Assembly (NCBI GenBank): GCA_021234155.1
Contig: JAJEKV010000108.1
Span: 2,877,850-2,941,849, forward strand
Direction of reading: 5' to 3'
DNA: 64,000 bases
Source of the DNA: Isoetes taiwanensis
Lineage: Eukaryota; Streptophyta; Lycopodiopsida; Isoetales; Isoetaceae
Positions 42,650-56,000 of the stretch are shown piece by piece. Under the pieces are notes generated by a model. It had not been told where the DNA came from. It did no database searches and worked only from the letters and a program-made list of their open reading frames with translations. How positions within the stretch are numbered: the stretch's first letter is position 1; the number at the start of each line of letters is the position of its first letter. The position numbers were made by a program, and so were the translations under genes.

Positions 42650-45345
42650 AAGAAACGACTCATGTTATCTTGCTCTACTTAACACTAGTTGTCCCTTGAT
42701 GAACCTAAATGGGTTCATTCATACATTTTTTTTGAAATTCTATTATAGGTCTAAGATAAAGAATTTGTCTACATACTCACATACAAGAAAACAATTATGA
42801 AAAATATAGAAAGCTTCTATTACCAACCATAATGTGGAGCCAAATGCAAAGGAGTCAACTTTTTTCTCAAAGTCTTTAACATTTCTCACATTATTTTGCA
42901 AATACGATTTTTCCTAGGAATTCTAGTTCTTCCATCTTGTAAACTATGATATGAAAAATCTATCACAAGAACAATTAGAAAAATCTATGGTGGAATTTTT
43001 GAGAAATAATTCCTGAAAGTTTGAAGTCTAGAAGTTCTTTATGGACCCAATTGGGTTCCACAAGCATTAAAATTTAGAAAATTCATAGTACTACTCCACT
43101 TTTTGAAACAAGGTGCTACGCACGGAGGGTTGCCCTCCATGGCCGGAGGGTGAAGTGGCTTAAATCATAGTTCAAAGTCATATTTTCACAATCAATTCAA
43201 ATTGCTACTTCAAGACAATAGAGTATTTGATACTTGATAACCTACGAAATAATGAATCAAAATTGCTATTTTAAAACATTGACATTTTGTGAAAGTGATG
43301 GTTACCCATTTAGAGTTTGAGCCTACGCCCTGTCGAAGGCAATGATTTGGAGTCCGTGGTTGAGCGCGAACGTGCATTTACCCCGGCTTAACCAATGACC
43401 AACGATTGAAAAATGCCTTAAACCATAATGTCAGTTTAAGTCCTGAAGCAGCTCCTGCAATTGCCGATGTTCTCCCTTAAATTTGAAGTTAAAATTTCGA
43501 AAGTAAGGAATTACTTAAAATATTTAGCATTTGCATGTTAGGAAAAAGTCCTTTTTTTTCACGCATCTGTATGCATGTGTCCTACTTTCAATTCTTATTA
43601 GGGTGAACCAATTTGAAGATCCATAGTTGTTTCTATAACCAAAGAACTTTGAACCATCTAAAATCATGCACATGCGGTTTCTTCAAATAGATAGACACTC
43701 CAGTTAAAGTTGTTCCCATAACCAAAGACTTAGACCAACTAAGTTCATGCACAGCATGTCTTTCAAATAGATAAACAAATAGATAAACATTTCAGTTAAA
43801 ATTAGCTTAAAAAGGCCATTGTAAAATGCTTTCAAATTACATGTACAACCAAGATTTCAAGAGCAGTATTACAGTTATTCTAAAATTTTGCTACTCAATG
43901 ATGAATAATTGCCACCTAATATGGCCTTCAGGCCTCCAATTTGTCCTTCCAAGATGAAGGCACGGAGTGCTGAAAGTAGCTTTCAATGCTACATGGCATG
44001 GCACACCAATTAAATGTATCTATACGGCAGCAGTATTGTGAACTATTAAACTTGAGCTAATGAGCTTAAACCTGGCTGGAAATTTCTTCAAATGATAAAG
44101 CTCATAAGGAACACTATCACTATTCCCAAATTCTTCATGACCATTGATATATATTCCCAAATTCCTACGACCATTGATATTACAACAATGTCTACAACAG
44201 AGCGAGCAAGATACCAGATTGATCAACTTTGGATCATATGTATTATATGAAGCTGAACTCATTCATAAGTCTTGTTGCATACGCATGTGCAGAATGAGCA
44301 ATCTGAGAGGAATTTAGTAACAAAATAGAAGGAACATAATTTTGAGGCTGAAAAGTTCGGTTGTGAATTTGTTACATGTTTTTTTTCCTTTTAATCTGCT
44401 CTTCAGTGGCCTCTTTAATTCTCTTAATGCGCTGATCCACTTCCTGCACAAAGCAACATAGACAAGTCTTATTGTAAGGGTATTTTAGCAACCGTGGAAG
44501 TGAAATATATTTTTAAAATGCATAGATATTATTTCTTCGTGTTGCCTCTTTTACTGTTACAAAGTAATTTAGAGATGATCTCAAGCATGCTCAAGCATTT
44601 TAGATCTTTTGGCATATAAATAAGACATTGGTGTAAAATGGTAGACGAGACAAATAAGCACAAGCCTAAACATACATGACTTTGATCATAGCAGATTAAC
44701 ATGTCAATAATATGTCATACTCTCATTCATCTGATCATGTATGTGTTTGAGCTCCAACTTGGAACTAACATAGCATTAAAATGTCATACTCTCTTTCATC
44801 TGTTCATGTATGTTTACTTTCAACTTGGAATTACCATATAATTTATAGTAAATCCACCACATCATGCCCACAGATTTATGCAGCCCTAGTTGCTAAAGTG
44901 ATTCCTGCTTCTGTGTTGATGCATTTCATGGGAATTTGTTCTCAATCCTTCTTTATTCCATCACTTGCTATGGGATACGCTCCAGTTGCAACCTCAATAC
45001 AAGTTCTGATTGCCAATAGAGCAGCCAATGGACTCATTGTCGAGGAAAATTACAACAACCTCTTTGTAGAAGACTGTCTTGTGAGACATCATGCTAGAAC
45101 CTCCATTGCTGGAGGATTCTGCTTTAGTTTTAGCTACGAGAATTGCCACAATGGAAAACAGAGTTTCAATCATAAAGCACCATTTAATATTTAGCATGCT
45201 TCTCCACCTGTAAAATAACTAAAACCCATCCCCAAAATCTTAAATCCCAAGATGCATCAATCCTTCCTGTTAAATCTCAGCATGCAATGGCAGGGGTATG
45301 CCACTGAAAATCGAATAATTGCTCCAAACAAAACTTCTTTAAGAA
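42650..45345. other. No gene recognised; possible exons at 44390-44443 and 44870-45194
   Basis: AT-rich sequence. On the minus strand at 44390-44443, an acceptor is followed by EVDQRIKRIKEATEEQIKRK and a stop shortly after, like a last exon. On the plus strand at 44781-45194, a 137-codon frame has AALVAKVIPASVLMHFMGIC and ARTSIAGGFCFSFSYENC. I cannot assign either. Confidence 0.35.
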
Positions 45346-45374
45346 CTAGTTATGGTGCCCGGCATTGCCGGGCT
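45346..45374 (-). mobile_element. Helitron 3' terminus
   Basis: On the minus strand the hairpin GCCCGGCAATGCCGGGC is followed by ACCATAA and CTAG (45346-45349), then host T. It closely matches the 3' end at 538, where the hairpin is GCCCAGC/GCTGGGC, a paired change. The body must extend rightward from here, in the direction of the minus-strand exons of beta-glucosidase, asparaginyl-tRNA synthetase and CemA-like genes. A matching 5' TCTTATATT end was not found to the right. Confidence 0.7.
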
Positions 45375-47870
45375 TTAGTAACAATTTGAAGATATGGTTG
45401 ATTCATAGAATAAATAGTGTGGCTTAGAGGGGAGCAACCCTTTAAGATTTCTAAGAAGCCACTTTGCAGGAATTAATTTGCTTAATTGTAGATATATTGT
45501 AGTGCGTGGTCTTTTATTTTTTATGATACTTTTACCGAAATGACTTTATGATGAGGCTTTGTTGGGCTCTAGCAACCTCTAGAGATTTGCCTTGCAATGT
45601 GAAATTAACAACAATTATAGTTAAAGTTGTGTGCCCCTCTTTAGTTTGGAGGAAGGTGCATCTAGGATTACTCATAATTTTATTTTGATTAGATACCTGA
45701 CGGTTGTGAACAAATTGAGTATGGTAAATGCAGACATCATTTTACCATTGTGCCTCATTTGCAAAATGTCCAAGGAGATTGGCATGAATGGAAGAGTGGA
45801 GATGTTATGATTGAGTTTTATTGCTGTCTATTTATTTCTTCCAAATGTATTTGTCTATTACACATGGCTATAGAATCATGTTTTTTATCAACATTCAATA
45901 ACATTTAAGATTAGAATTGAGGTGTGCCTGCATTGTTCAAGCTCTTTCTAATGTCTAAAGGACACAATAACATTTGTGGAATAGAATAGAATAGAATAGT
46001 TTTTTTAACGTCCACGGAGACCAAAACTTGCAAAACTTGCATAGCTAGATGAAATTTGAAGGGCTATATTAGTATGTGCCTTGCAAGAATGTCTATCTAT
46101 TTCAATATAATAAATGTCGGGCCTGTGTTAAGGGCATGCTTACTATATTTTAAACCGAAATTATATTTGATTATATGGTGCAACATAGACAAAATGTTAA
46201 TAAGAGCTTAAACACATTATGTTGGTTACATGTCTTACTGTCGAGGGATCTTGTGTTCACTTGAAACATCTGAGGTTTGAAAACATGTAATACTGCCCAT
46301 CCATGTTTTTAGCCAAAAACCCTCTCCACCCAACACTTTTAAGTGTTTATAGCTATTTGGACTCCCCAGCTCCTAGGCTCAAAAGCTATGTTTGATATAG
46401 TTTAGAAACAGTAATTATTTTCTTTGCATACTCTAAAATTAATAGTTTTCCTTGCATGATGTAGGATCACACACAAAATCTTTTCAATTGCATTCTATAC
46501 AAATTGCTTTAAATTGCTTAAAATTAGTTGAGAATGCAATCCTAATGAAGAATTGCATCTATAACAGACTTGTTCGTTTCATCATAGATTTGTGGATGAT
46601 TCTAAAGCCGTAAAATATGGTAAGATTGTGACAATCATGAGGTAAGTCCTTTTTTCGTAAAACAAAATGCGTTGAATGCCATATATGTCATAAGAATGCA
46701 ATTGCTTCCATCAAGATCGGCCATACTCAACTTTGGAGTGGTGATCTTGTTACCATATAGATTACATGTCAATATCATACACATACTTTGTATTGAATTC
46801 TGATATAATAAAGAGATAACAAAGAAAGCCTAGTGTGTTCCTTAAATTTGCTCTAAGAGGGACATTTCATATGTGCAAAAGAAAATTTAAATATATCATC
46901 CTTAGGCAGTGATTAACATAATAAACACATGCACAAAAGTGACATTGGTTGACCCTGGAGATGGCGCCTTATCTCCTTTCTTCACCATAAGTAGGAACTA
47001 TTTCTTTGTTTCTATTAGAGACTTCTGCATCCTCTATTAGAGACTTTTGCATCCTCATCAAATTCATAATAATTCATAATAACATGCTCAAATCATATTT
47101 GTTGTCCCCAAAATCCTATTACCATGTTGCCACCTACAATACGTCATGGGATCCATGCATAAAAGATGCACAATCAAAGGAAAGAAACAAATCCAGAAAA
47201 TAAGCAATAAATACCTTAAGAGTAACTTGCAGATGCACATCAAATTGTCAAACCATTCGAAAGGTGTCGAACCCAACAATCTATGTTGTTTGAATAGCCA
47301 AAGTAATAGTCATTTTTAAGCTCAGAGTTACAGGCCACATTAACCAAGCAGAATAAAACATCATACTTGGATAACCATCAAATATTGTCACATGCTATGT
47401 TCTTCAAAGAAGAATGTAAGAGCACGTTACATTCAATATTCAGTATAGAATGGGGTAAACAGTATAACTGGATTCTAGGCATCAATGTACCTTTCATGCT
47501 AATAATGAGCACAACCAACCTCCAGGTAAGTTGCCCATTTGTCTGCCCATCTTGATGAATTATAATTCTCTAGCCATTTTTCAAGCCACTGCCTCCAACA
47601 CCATTTTGACCCGCTTTTTCTGTGCTTTTTCCAATAGGCATAAGACATGGGCAGCAAATGCTCAAGAGCAACAAAGGAAGTAAACCTGGAAACATTCAAG
47701 ACGAAGAAATTACAAAGCACTATGTATCCATGTCCATTTGTTTCATTAATGCTATGTCCTCCTGCAAAGTTTGCATAGAAAAGAAAAAACTACTTAAAAA
47801 AATAAGGTCGGTCTCCCTTAACCAAGTACAATCTTGCAGCAATTTTGAGAATGCTGGAAGCATCATGGTT
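45375..47870. other. No gene recognised
   Basis: AT-rich. The minus-strand frame 47499-47720 contains FTSFVALEHLLPMS, which might be a decayed GH1 exon, followed by a Trp-rich stretch (WRQWLEKWLENY). Neither is secure. Confidence 0.35.
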
Positions 47871-47879
47871 CCACTTACC

Positions 47880-48112
47880 AAAAGAGTGGGAGAATGTGTC
47901 CCATAGACTTGGCTTTATGGCACTTTCTTTAGCTGCACCTTCATACTGAAAAGCACAGTTGATTCATTAATGTATAAGATTTCGAGTAACCGACTAATAC
48001 ATGTACATTCTGCACAATGTTGGGGAAGAGGGTATGAAAACCTGGTAAGCAGAAGAGGAAGTGCCAAAAATGAATCCGTGAGGAAATCCCATTGTCACCT
48101 GCTGTATTGTTT
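47880..48112 (-). pseudogene. GH1 beta-glucosidase N-terminal exons
   Basis: Exon 1 (about 48030-48100) encodes FPHGFIFGTSSSAYQ and exon 2 (about 47880-47952) encodes YEGAAKESAIKPSLWDTFSH. They are split exactly at the conserved plant GH1 intron after SAYQ. These are the N-terminal signatures of plant family 1 beta-glucosidases, which hydrolyse glucosides of defence compounds, lignin precursors and hormones. The catalytic TFNEP and ITENG motifs and nearly the whole barrel are missing, so it is a fragment. Same strand as the Helitron end at 45346. Confidence 0.85.
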
Positions 48113-48406
48113 GCAAATCTGGTGTGGAGCTTAAACCAACAAAAACCCCATCAGTCTCTTCCAAATATTGCCATTATTTGATGGTTAGACAAAGCAAATG
48201 CATAATCCTGAAAATTGGGCCCAGCAAATGTGGATCAGCTGTTGAAGGTTGAATATGAAAATGCCATGTTTGACTTTGATCACGTCTGCAATCACCTCCT
48301 TCCTTATCTAGCTCCTGTTCCATCGCATTGGTGTTAACTGTATTGACCATTGAAGATGATAAAATATCTCCCTTTATTCTTAGCCCCTGTATCACTGCTA
48401 ATATGG

Positions 48407-49010
48407 TATCAGAGCAGTGACAAACTTGTTGCAATGATCAGGATAAAGATAGAGACCTACAATTGATTTCTAAGAATGCAACCATGCTTTGCGAGAAAGG
48501 CCCTGGCAGTCTACTCATAGCAGTTGTGCAGAATTTGCAAGGACGGCTCTGTAAACCTAATGTGGATCATGCATTACATTATGACATAGATAAAAGAGAA
48601 TTACAGGAGATTTAATTGCACAAACCATGCAAAATAGTTTGTTGCAAATATCTCTCTAAGGTATTTAGTATAGTGATTCAGGTGCCACAGATCACATGTC
48701 TGCCAATAAATCCATTTACACAAAATACCATAAAATGGAGAAAAGAATGGTCAAAGTTAGTAAAGGCAAACTAAATATTGTATGATGTACATTCTGTTTG
48801 CAGTTGCCAACAGAGGATCTTGCTCTAGACAATGCATGACGTGTAGCAGAATTAGAGGCAAATTTATTATCCATCTCAAAACTTGATAATGTTGATAATG
48901 AAGGCACTCTAATGAAATTTGGTCATGGAAAGTGTGCAATTAAAGCCACTACTACTGAAAAAGAACATGGAACAAAAGAACATGGGACATCAGAACTGCC
49001 ACCCATTTAA
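48407..49010 (+). mobile_element. Ty1/Copia LTR retrotransposon remnant
   Basis: TGGTATCAGAGC at 48407 is the initiator-Met tRNA primer binding site used by most plant Copia elements. Downstream, DSGATDHMSANKS (48676) is the aspartic protease/pre-integrase region with its catalytic DSGA, and ELEANLLSISKLDNVDNEG (about 48840) is the conserved segment before the integrase. Most of gag, integrase and reverse transcriptase are deleted and the frame is broken. A left LTR may lie in about 48170-48400, but its borders are not clear. It inserted between the beta-glucosidase and tRNA-synthetase exons. Confidence 0.8.
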
Positions 49011-50500
49011 AAACAGAAAACTCTCAAATTTGAAACCAAAAGCTCTAAAAAGAACACTGACCTTTAACCTCAAACCGTGGTGCCATGATTTGTGATTCTT
49101 ACTCGGCAGTGCAGATAAAGACTACCAAATAAAATAAATGTTGTCGGATTGAGAACCCCATATTTAAATAGAATAATAGACTCACATGGCACAAAATAAG
49201 AAGAGGCATGCGAAGCTCCACATATTCTTTCTGTGCAAAGCCAAAAAATCGTCCTCATAATATAAGCAACCAGAACATAGCATAATTCCAAAGCTAACCT
49301 ACAAATGAACTCCGCATAAACTACAAATGGCATCAGGAGTAGAACTATGGCTAACTAAACTATTCAGAAAATAAACTCACTTGAGGCCACGAATTCCATT
49401 AATTTTTCACCAACTGCATGGCAAAACACAACAACAAACCTGAAACTATGGGAAGAACTTAAGAATTTGGGAATGCAAAACTGAATATCTGAATATGATT
49501 CTGCCCATTTAAGTTCTAAACAGATAAACTGTTTATAAAAGCTCTACTGGATATGTGCTGCAGCACCAACTCCTAGTACATAATAAGCAGCTACTCTGCA
49601 TCCAAATTTGAACACTCATATCCAAAACAACCTAAATGGTTCTCTAGTTTCACAAACGGTCCTGGAACTAAAGCAAAAAACAAAGGCTCTAATCCATTTG
49701 CAATTGAAATAAGAAAAGTTGAGAAATACATGAGATTACTGATTTGATAGTATCATATAGCAAAGCTGCTCAAATAGAATCGACCTCCAGACCATGTTGC
49801 ATCTACCTTGCTGAGATATGCTGCAAGAGCTCAGAGCATTGGCAACCGGACTGTGCAAGTGACGGATTCTACTGTGGTGTCGGATTCTACTGTGCATGAT
49901 GCAGATACTGCCGTTATTGCAGAAAACGTGGCTATGCAAACAGGGGAAACCGTGGCTGTGCAAACAGGAGCAACATGTTGCATCGTGGATGGGGCCAGAC
50001 CAGCAATAACAGGGGAAATTAGCAATGTGGATGGGGCCAGCGATCTCCTTGTTGCATCCCAGGCAAGATGTGAAGTGGCTGCTGCACCAGCACGGATTTT
50101 GGGCCTCCTTACCCAATCCAATTCCAGACAATAACCTAGTTGCAAAAGATGAAGCGGCACTGGAATACGGCAAGAAGGGATCATCATCGGCATGTACACA
50201 CATGAATAATTTTAGAAGCTAAGCTGAGACCCACAATCGTGGCATACATGCATGTAACGCCAGCCGCAATTGGAGAGTCAAAGAAGAATGCAATCGAATC
50301 GAAAATTTGGAGCTCCAAAATCATATCAGAAGAACTCTCACGATTTTTGGAATGCCGGAAATTTGTTTCGGCTCTTATACTCCCCCAAAATCTTAGAAAT
50401 ATAACTTAAAAAAAATTCCAAAAATATTTTAGACCAAACCGGAAAATCCCAATTTAACAAGATTGATTCTCATAACATTATAAAACTACAATGCACCTTT
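49011..50500. other. No gene recognised; small tandem duplications near 49860-49970
   Basis: GTGACGGATTCTACTGTG is followed by GTGTCGGATTCTACTGTG, and GGCTATGCAAACAGGGG by GGCTGTGCAAACAGGAG. The plus-strand frame 49808-50134 across them looks like a by-product of these duplications. No domain recognised. Confidence 0.45.
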
Positions 50501-50514
50501 ACAACACATCTCTC

Positions 50515-51791
50515 ATGCTCAGATGCCAAATCAATTCCCCATTCCACAGCATTGTCTTTCACCTGCATGGTGGCTAAAAAGAATTACTTTATACACCGCC
50601 AAACTCACACCGTTGCCTCAATGACATCGCATTAAGATTAACCTCCTTAAGCAAGCTGATTGTCTCTGTATATGTTATTCGTATAAAAGGAGACAAAGAC
50701 GATCTAGTGCTTCTTTATCATATTTTTTACTTAAGAATTCCATGTCATCATAACAATGGTCTAAAAGCCATTTGCACAGACTTTTTCAGCACAGTCCATA
50801 TCCTTCTGCAGAATGATAGTAATAAGTAAAAATAGCAGTAAACAAACAAGCTGTTAAATTGTACCTCAAGTTCCACAAAAGCAATTTCAGGTTCCATCAT
50901 CCAAAACTCTGCCAGATGCTTGCTTGTATGAGAATTTTCTGCTCAAAATGTTGACCCAAAAGTATATACACGACTTAAAGCTCAAGCATATGTCTCAACT
51001 TGCAGCTGGCCCGATACTGTCAGATATGCTTAGCAAGTAAAGAAATCAGATACATAATCAATTGTCCCATCATCCTTCCAAAGAATACCACCCTTAATTT
51101 TCAACCTTTCTTCCATCTTTGCAACCTCTTCTTTTGCTTTTTGCAGATCCTATACGGCATCATCAATAGCTGACTTTTCTTTGCTTTTCAGCTTTTATCT
51201 TCCTTACAATTTCACCTTTCTCATTAACTGTTTGTTTTTTGGCTTCTACATCATCTTTTGAAGGAGGTATACTACTTTTTTATTCTCTCTCTCTTCTCTC
51301 AGCCTCGGCAAGGATTGTTGTAACTTGAAACATTTCTCCTACTCCTTCACAATCGCTTCTTGTGATAATAGGTGTGTGCACATAATAAAAGCCATTCAAG
51401 TTAAAGAACATATGCATTGCAAAAACAACGGTATGGCGGATCTGTTGAACCGCTAAAATCGGCATCTCACAAAATACAGACACTGATGTATTATAATATG
51501 TATTGGGCTTGACATACAAACTATATAAGTGCTATAGATTGGATGAATGAAAATATAGATTTAAACACTTACTGTGTTTGTCCGAGATCGAAGATGAAGG
51601 AAGTTGCGTAGGTACAACTCAAAATGTGTCTTTGCCATTGGATACTTTGATGAGTCAACTGCACCAACTGCTATAAATTTATCTACTTTCAATTCCACCT
51701 TCTGCTTCTTGACAGATTCAGGAGGTTGTTTCAGTTCTTCTTCAACAGTCACACCACGTCTAGCTCTCAAGAGTGGCATGTTCGAGCTCAA
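50515..51791 (-). pseudogene. Asparaginyl-tRNA synthetase pseudogene, internal exons
   Basis: Minus-strand exons appear in gene order. They are QKVELKVDKFIAVG then LHLRSRTNT (about 51560-51791), [20 protein letters not shown] then FQVTT (about 51325-51440, class II motif 1 region), a Lys/Glu-rich insert typical of plant cytosolic AsnRS (51045-51270), LTVSGQLQVETYA and [20 protein letters not shown] (50870-51000), [14 protein letters not shown] (50690-50780), and NAVEWGIDLASEHER (about 50515-50560). AsnRS charges tRNA-Asn in translation. TGA stops replace residues after VETYA and in STF-AEN, and frames shift near RITYTE. The catalytic C-terminal exons are absent. Introns are kept. Confidence 0.9.
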
Positions 51792-51799
51792 GCTAAGTT

Positions 51800-54000
51800 T
51801 CCAAAGAAATCAAAACATCAATAATACTAAATCTAGATGCTTAAAGCCAGGCATTAGTGGTGTCTTTCAAGATGTTAAAGTCACATGGTGTGGTACTCCA
51901 TAGGGCATGTAGAAGTAGAAGATCAAAAGGAAGAGAAGTACGAGAAGGCTATAAGTAATTGGCACCTATGAGTATTGGAGAAGAGTTTAAAGTGCTAGAT
52001 AAAGATCTTGTGCACTTCTAAAGACTAGATAAGTCTAAATGAAGCAGCTTTTGAAGTTAAAGGGTAAGTCCAGAACCCTAGTGGCTTGGTGAAGGCTCCA
52101 GATATCATGAAGCGATGAAGTCTCAAGATGAAGGCAACCTTTTTTACGTTTATTTTGTATTTGTGTTCCTTTTCTTTTTCCTATTCTTCGAGGCTGATTG
52201 CAATGCAGCGTTGGAGTTTAAAAGGTGGTGATTGCCCACATTTGGCCAAATTAATGTTTGGTTTGGTAGCGAAGTAGCAATGTTTACTCCTATCTACACG
52301 GCTCCTTTCTATCATGTCATAAAATGGGCGTCAAATGATACTTGAAGTTGATAAAGAAATGCCAATTGATTCGAGCAAAGATTAGAGACTGAGGCATGAT
52401 ATCCATTTGGACCTGATTCTAGAGCGGAATGCCATCTTGATGGCATTACATGGGGGGAGAGAAAATTGAATGATCTATATTTGCAAGATGTTTTCAAGAC
52501 TAAGTCTGCAGAGATAAGCATTTGATAAGCCTTTCAACTGGACAGACGGAAACCACCAAGAACAGTCATTATTTGGAAGACCCTTTAGAGGCATTTGGAA
52601 CTAGAACTTTATACATACGAACTGGCTTTAAACAAGGGAATCTTCCTGTGTGAGGGACCATAGAAGGCAACATCTTACTATATGCCTTGTGCAGACTTAA
52701 TTATGCATGCTTCACACGAAAAAAATTTTAACGTGTGCAGACTAAATTGAGCATGCTTACCATCAGGCATGCTTCACACGGGAAGGTTTATAATGTGTGG
52801 GTTCGTCCACTTCCATTTCATAAGACTGACTGGAAAGTTTGTGACGTCTGGGTTCTTCCTATTAACTTAGCTTTCATTTCTTAAGACCTAGTAAAAGCTT
52901 CTTGGAGGGTGAGTGTTTGTGTAAATCCTGAGGTACATGCTGCTACAAGAGGTACAAAGTGCACAATTTTTTAGCACTCCTTATGGAATGATCATTCCTT
53001 GATGACAAGGTGGAGAGGGCTATGATACCTCATTCTGCATATGGCATTCTGCTGGATGTTGACGATACTGCATAGTATAAAATTAGTTTCTAATTTGGTG
53101 TTTCTTCTCACGTTACAATTGGTTTCTGGTTTCATGTTACTCTCTAGGTGAAATTATAGACTAGGGTGTCTATTCAACTTGCAAGGAGGTAGTTAATCTA
53201 GAGAATAAAGTAAATAGAATGGTAAATAGGAGTTGGAGTGAGCAAGTAAAGAAATTTGTGAACATCAAGTGGATGTCTAGTTGCTAACCAAGCAAGTCTG
53301 TATGTCCATCTGGATCAACTGCTAGATAAGTGCCCCTTGGAATTTATGCTTTGCTGTTGGACAGGTCTTAAATGCTCTGCAAGTGGCTTTGGTGTCATTT
53401 GACATGGATGAGACTAGCATGAAAAGGAGCAACTTCTATTTTAAGGCCGCCCTGTTGGTGGGGGGAGCTTGAGATTTGATGAGACCATGCAAAAGACACA
53501 GCTGCAGTGTTTGAGAACTTGATGGAGAAGGTTGCTAAGCTGAGATTATCCTTCTTCTGTAACTGGTCACATTGGAAGATAATCCCATGTTGGTCACGAC
53601 AATTTTATAGGCTTTATTAAATAAGATGTAATTTCTTCAATGCATCTACACCTTATTGCTTATTACTTAATCTTCAAACCAAGCATTCACGGGAATGCAA
53701 GGGTGGGAGATATGAATTTAATTGCAAACTTTAAGTTAAACTGGCTGGCATTTGACGTGATAATAGAACTCCATAGCACAACCAATAATATCATGTTGGG
53801 CATCAATGGTAGTATTACTGTAGTTGACATGAGGGCATAAAGTGGAATGTCGGCTGCAATGACAATGGGACGAACTAAGTTGAAAAAGGCTATAGATTTG
53901 ATTCAGAATTATGTAAAAATGAACATACCTGTATGCAAATAATCCATAAATGTACCTATACACTTTGGTCCTTGTACGACACTTCCACCATGAGAGTAAG
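51800..54000. other. No gene recognised
   Basis: AT-rich DNA between two groups of tRNA-synthetase exons. Near 52690-52790, CATGCTTCACACG and GTGTGCAGACTAAATT-like words recur, suggesting repeat debris. No domain recognised. Confidence 0.45.
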
Positions 54001-54020
54001 AATATGCAAGGGTTTCAAAT

Positions 54021-54347
54021 ATGGAACACCTGCTCAAAGAATGGCAGCCTGGAGCAATAAACAATCAGACGCAATATAAAATCAATATCTACCCTGCAAT
54101 AGCAAAAAAGGTCCAGTTGGGTGACAGAAAAGATTACGTTCAAGTAAGTAATAAAAGATCACCATCAAAAAAATCTATTGTTGTTTGCTCTTTGCATATT
54201 CCACAAATTGCACTGGAGAAACTATACAGACAGGCCAGATGCTGCAATCATAACCTTTTAGTGCCGGCTCATTTCTTTGAATGTTGCAGCTGCAGAAGGA
54301 GATATTTTTGGAAGGGACTTGAACACCTAAAGCAAAATTTCAAGTAA
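54021..54347 (+). other. Open frame with Cys-rich end, possible Mut7-C-like exon
   Basis: The 108-codon plus-strand frame ends HFFECCSCRRRYFWKGLEHL, loosely like the CxxC-x-YW-G end of Mut7-C RNase domains of plant 3'-5' exonuclease proteins. The match is short and the upstream part is not recognisable. It is on the opposite strand to the neighbouring captured exons. Confidence 0.3.
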
Positions 54348-54744
54348 ATGGTAAATAAGCAATTATCCATCTTTTTCAACCAGGACTATAAAATGTTGCT
54401 TTGTTATGCCTTTCCAATAACAGATTGGAACAACAGAACTGTCATTTGAAAACTAGAAAGTAGGTGGTGCACATGGCATGTGCATGCCGCCAAAATGGCA
54501 TGTGATGCAAGCTATTCATGAAACAAATTGAACGGCAACAAGAGTCTACACCCAAAAAAATATTTAAAAGGTGGGTGTCCAATGATAATTTGTCAGATCT
54601 ATCCTGGCAATACGGATGGTGATTCCTATAGGTTAAGATTCATGGCATACAAGATCATGTGGCAATATGGAAAAAAGTGAAGGAAAGATTAATCGTGAAG
54701 GCATCCTTCTGAGCTACTTCTAAGCATACGGATTTCGAACCATA

Positions 54745-56000
54745 GAAGTTTTCATACCCAAAGCTTGAAGTACGCATCAATTGTCACCGGAACAATTGCG
54801 ATAAAAATATAGATTGATTCTTGAGATGCCTCAAGCCCATAGTGCTCTGAAAACATCTCAATTATTGTCTCCCATCCGGATTCAGAGTGGTGGCTGATAC
54901 ATGTTGCAACAAGTACAGTTTAGAAAAATTCAAATTTGTGCACCAAACGGCTGACTACTACATTACTATGTTTTAGTTTTACTTTGTGCAACAAATGCCT
55001 GACTACTACATTACTACGTTTTAGTTTACTTTCTGCATCCTTAGTTTCCCTTGAACATTGTTCAGGTGTTTGAGTTCAAAGCTTACCCCAAGAATATCTC
55101 TGAAAGAAGGATAATTATAAATGCCTTTCCCGTATCTAAGATATTTGTGAACAGTCTGTCACCAGTAAGTCTGAGTAACGCCACCCATGTAATAAATCAA
55201 GAAGGCCAATGAAAATTAAACACATGGGAAATGTAAAACAATAGCTTACATATAAAAGAATTCCCAACAGATAAACTTCATCTGGGGTGGCCACTAAACC
55301 CAATTCCTTGAGTTCTGGCTAAGGAAAAGCTGAAATGCGTCTCACCCTTCTAATGAAGGAGCTTGGTATGACCAGCATAAACTCTAGTGGTTAAGTTTAG
55401 CAAAATGGCAAAATTTTAGACTTTTAGAGAGAAATCTTAGCTAAAGTAAGGTGGAGGAACCATTTTGTAACGTAAAAAAATTGGCCTGGACACTGTTAAC
55501 ATTTTAGCTGTGTTCGAAAGTATGGTAAGAAAAAAGTTGTTAACATAATTTAGAATAAGAAAAATTGGCCGCCTAATATCTGGGTCTTTATTGTCCTAAG
55601 AAACAGCCAAGCAAACGTAAGTATGATAAGGAAAATGTGGGATGTTTAGCCAAACACAAGAAAGTGGAAATTCCAAAATTTGCAAACTTTAGCCAAGCAG
55701 TAGAAATTTTTAGGCCTGGGATTAGCCTAGATTAGCCAAACTATTTTTACCATCTAAGAGACATGACCACATTAAAGTTTACTATGACCATGACCCTAAA
55801 CACTGGGATGCATTTTAAACTGCCACGATCTAACCAGACTATTATCATTCCACAAGGTCTAAAGAACAAGCTTCTGCTATCATACCTGTTTAGGATTAGA
55901 TATTAGAAGCATAAGCACAACAATGCCTGCAATGGCGTCTGAGAAAAGGTTCCCGAACGCACTTCTATTTTCCAACCTCCACTCATCAAGAAGTTCCAAC
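54745..56000 (-). pseudogene. CemA-family chloroplast envelope protein, exon fragments
   Basis: Minus-strand exons in order: ELLDEWRLENRSAFGNLFSD then AIAGIVVLMLLI (about 55877-56000, membrane segment, donor GT after PKQ), ELGLVATPDEVYLLGILLY (about 55260-55325), LFTNILDTGKAFIIILLSEI (about 55088-55160) and GWETIIEMFSEHYGLEASQE then IPVTIDAYFKLW-like text (about 54760-54900). This is the pattern of CemA and its nuclear relatives (DLDG1-type), inner-envelope proteins linked to proton balance of plastids, with SGWE...FPVxxDxxxKxW. Intron spacing is retained but flanking exons are missing. The exons lie inside the gap between two groups of AsnRS exons, on the same strand. Confidence 0.68.

Noticed and set aside
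47499-47720. Trp-rich minus-strand frame as a starch-granule ESV1-like exon
   Set aside because: Only a loose spacing of Trp residues supports it, and part of it might be decayed GH1 sequence. Not enough to name.
47955-47985. TCTTATAC on the minus strand as the 5' end of the Helitron at 45346
   Set aside because: It lies inside the intron between the two beta-glucosidase exons and differs from TCTTATATT, so it would split the captured gene.
48174-48434. 86-codon minus-strand frame
   Set aside because: It overlaps the probable Copia LTR and primer-binding site on the other strand and has no domain.
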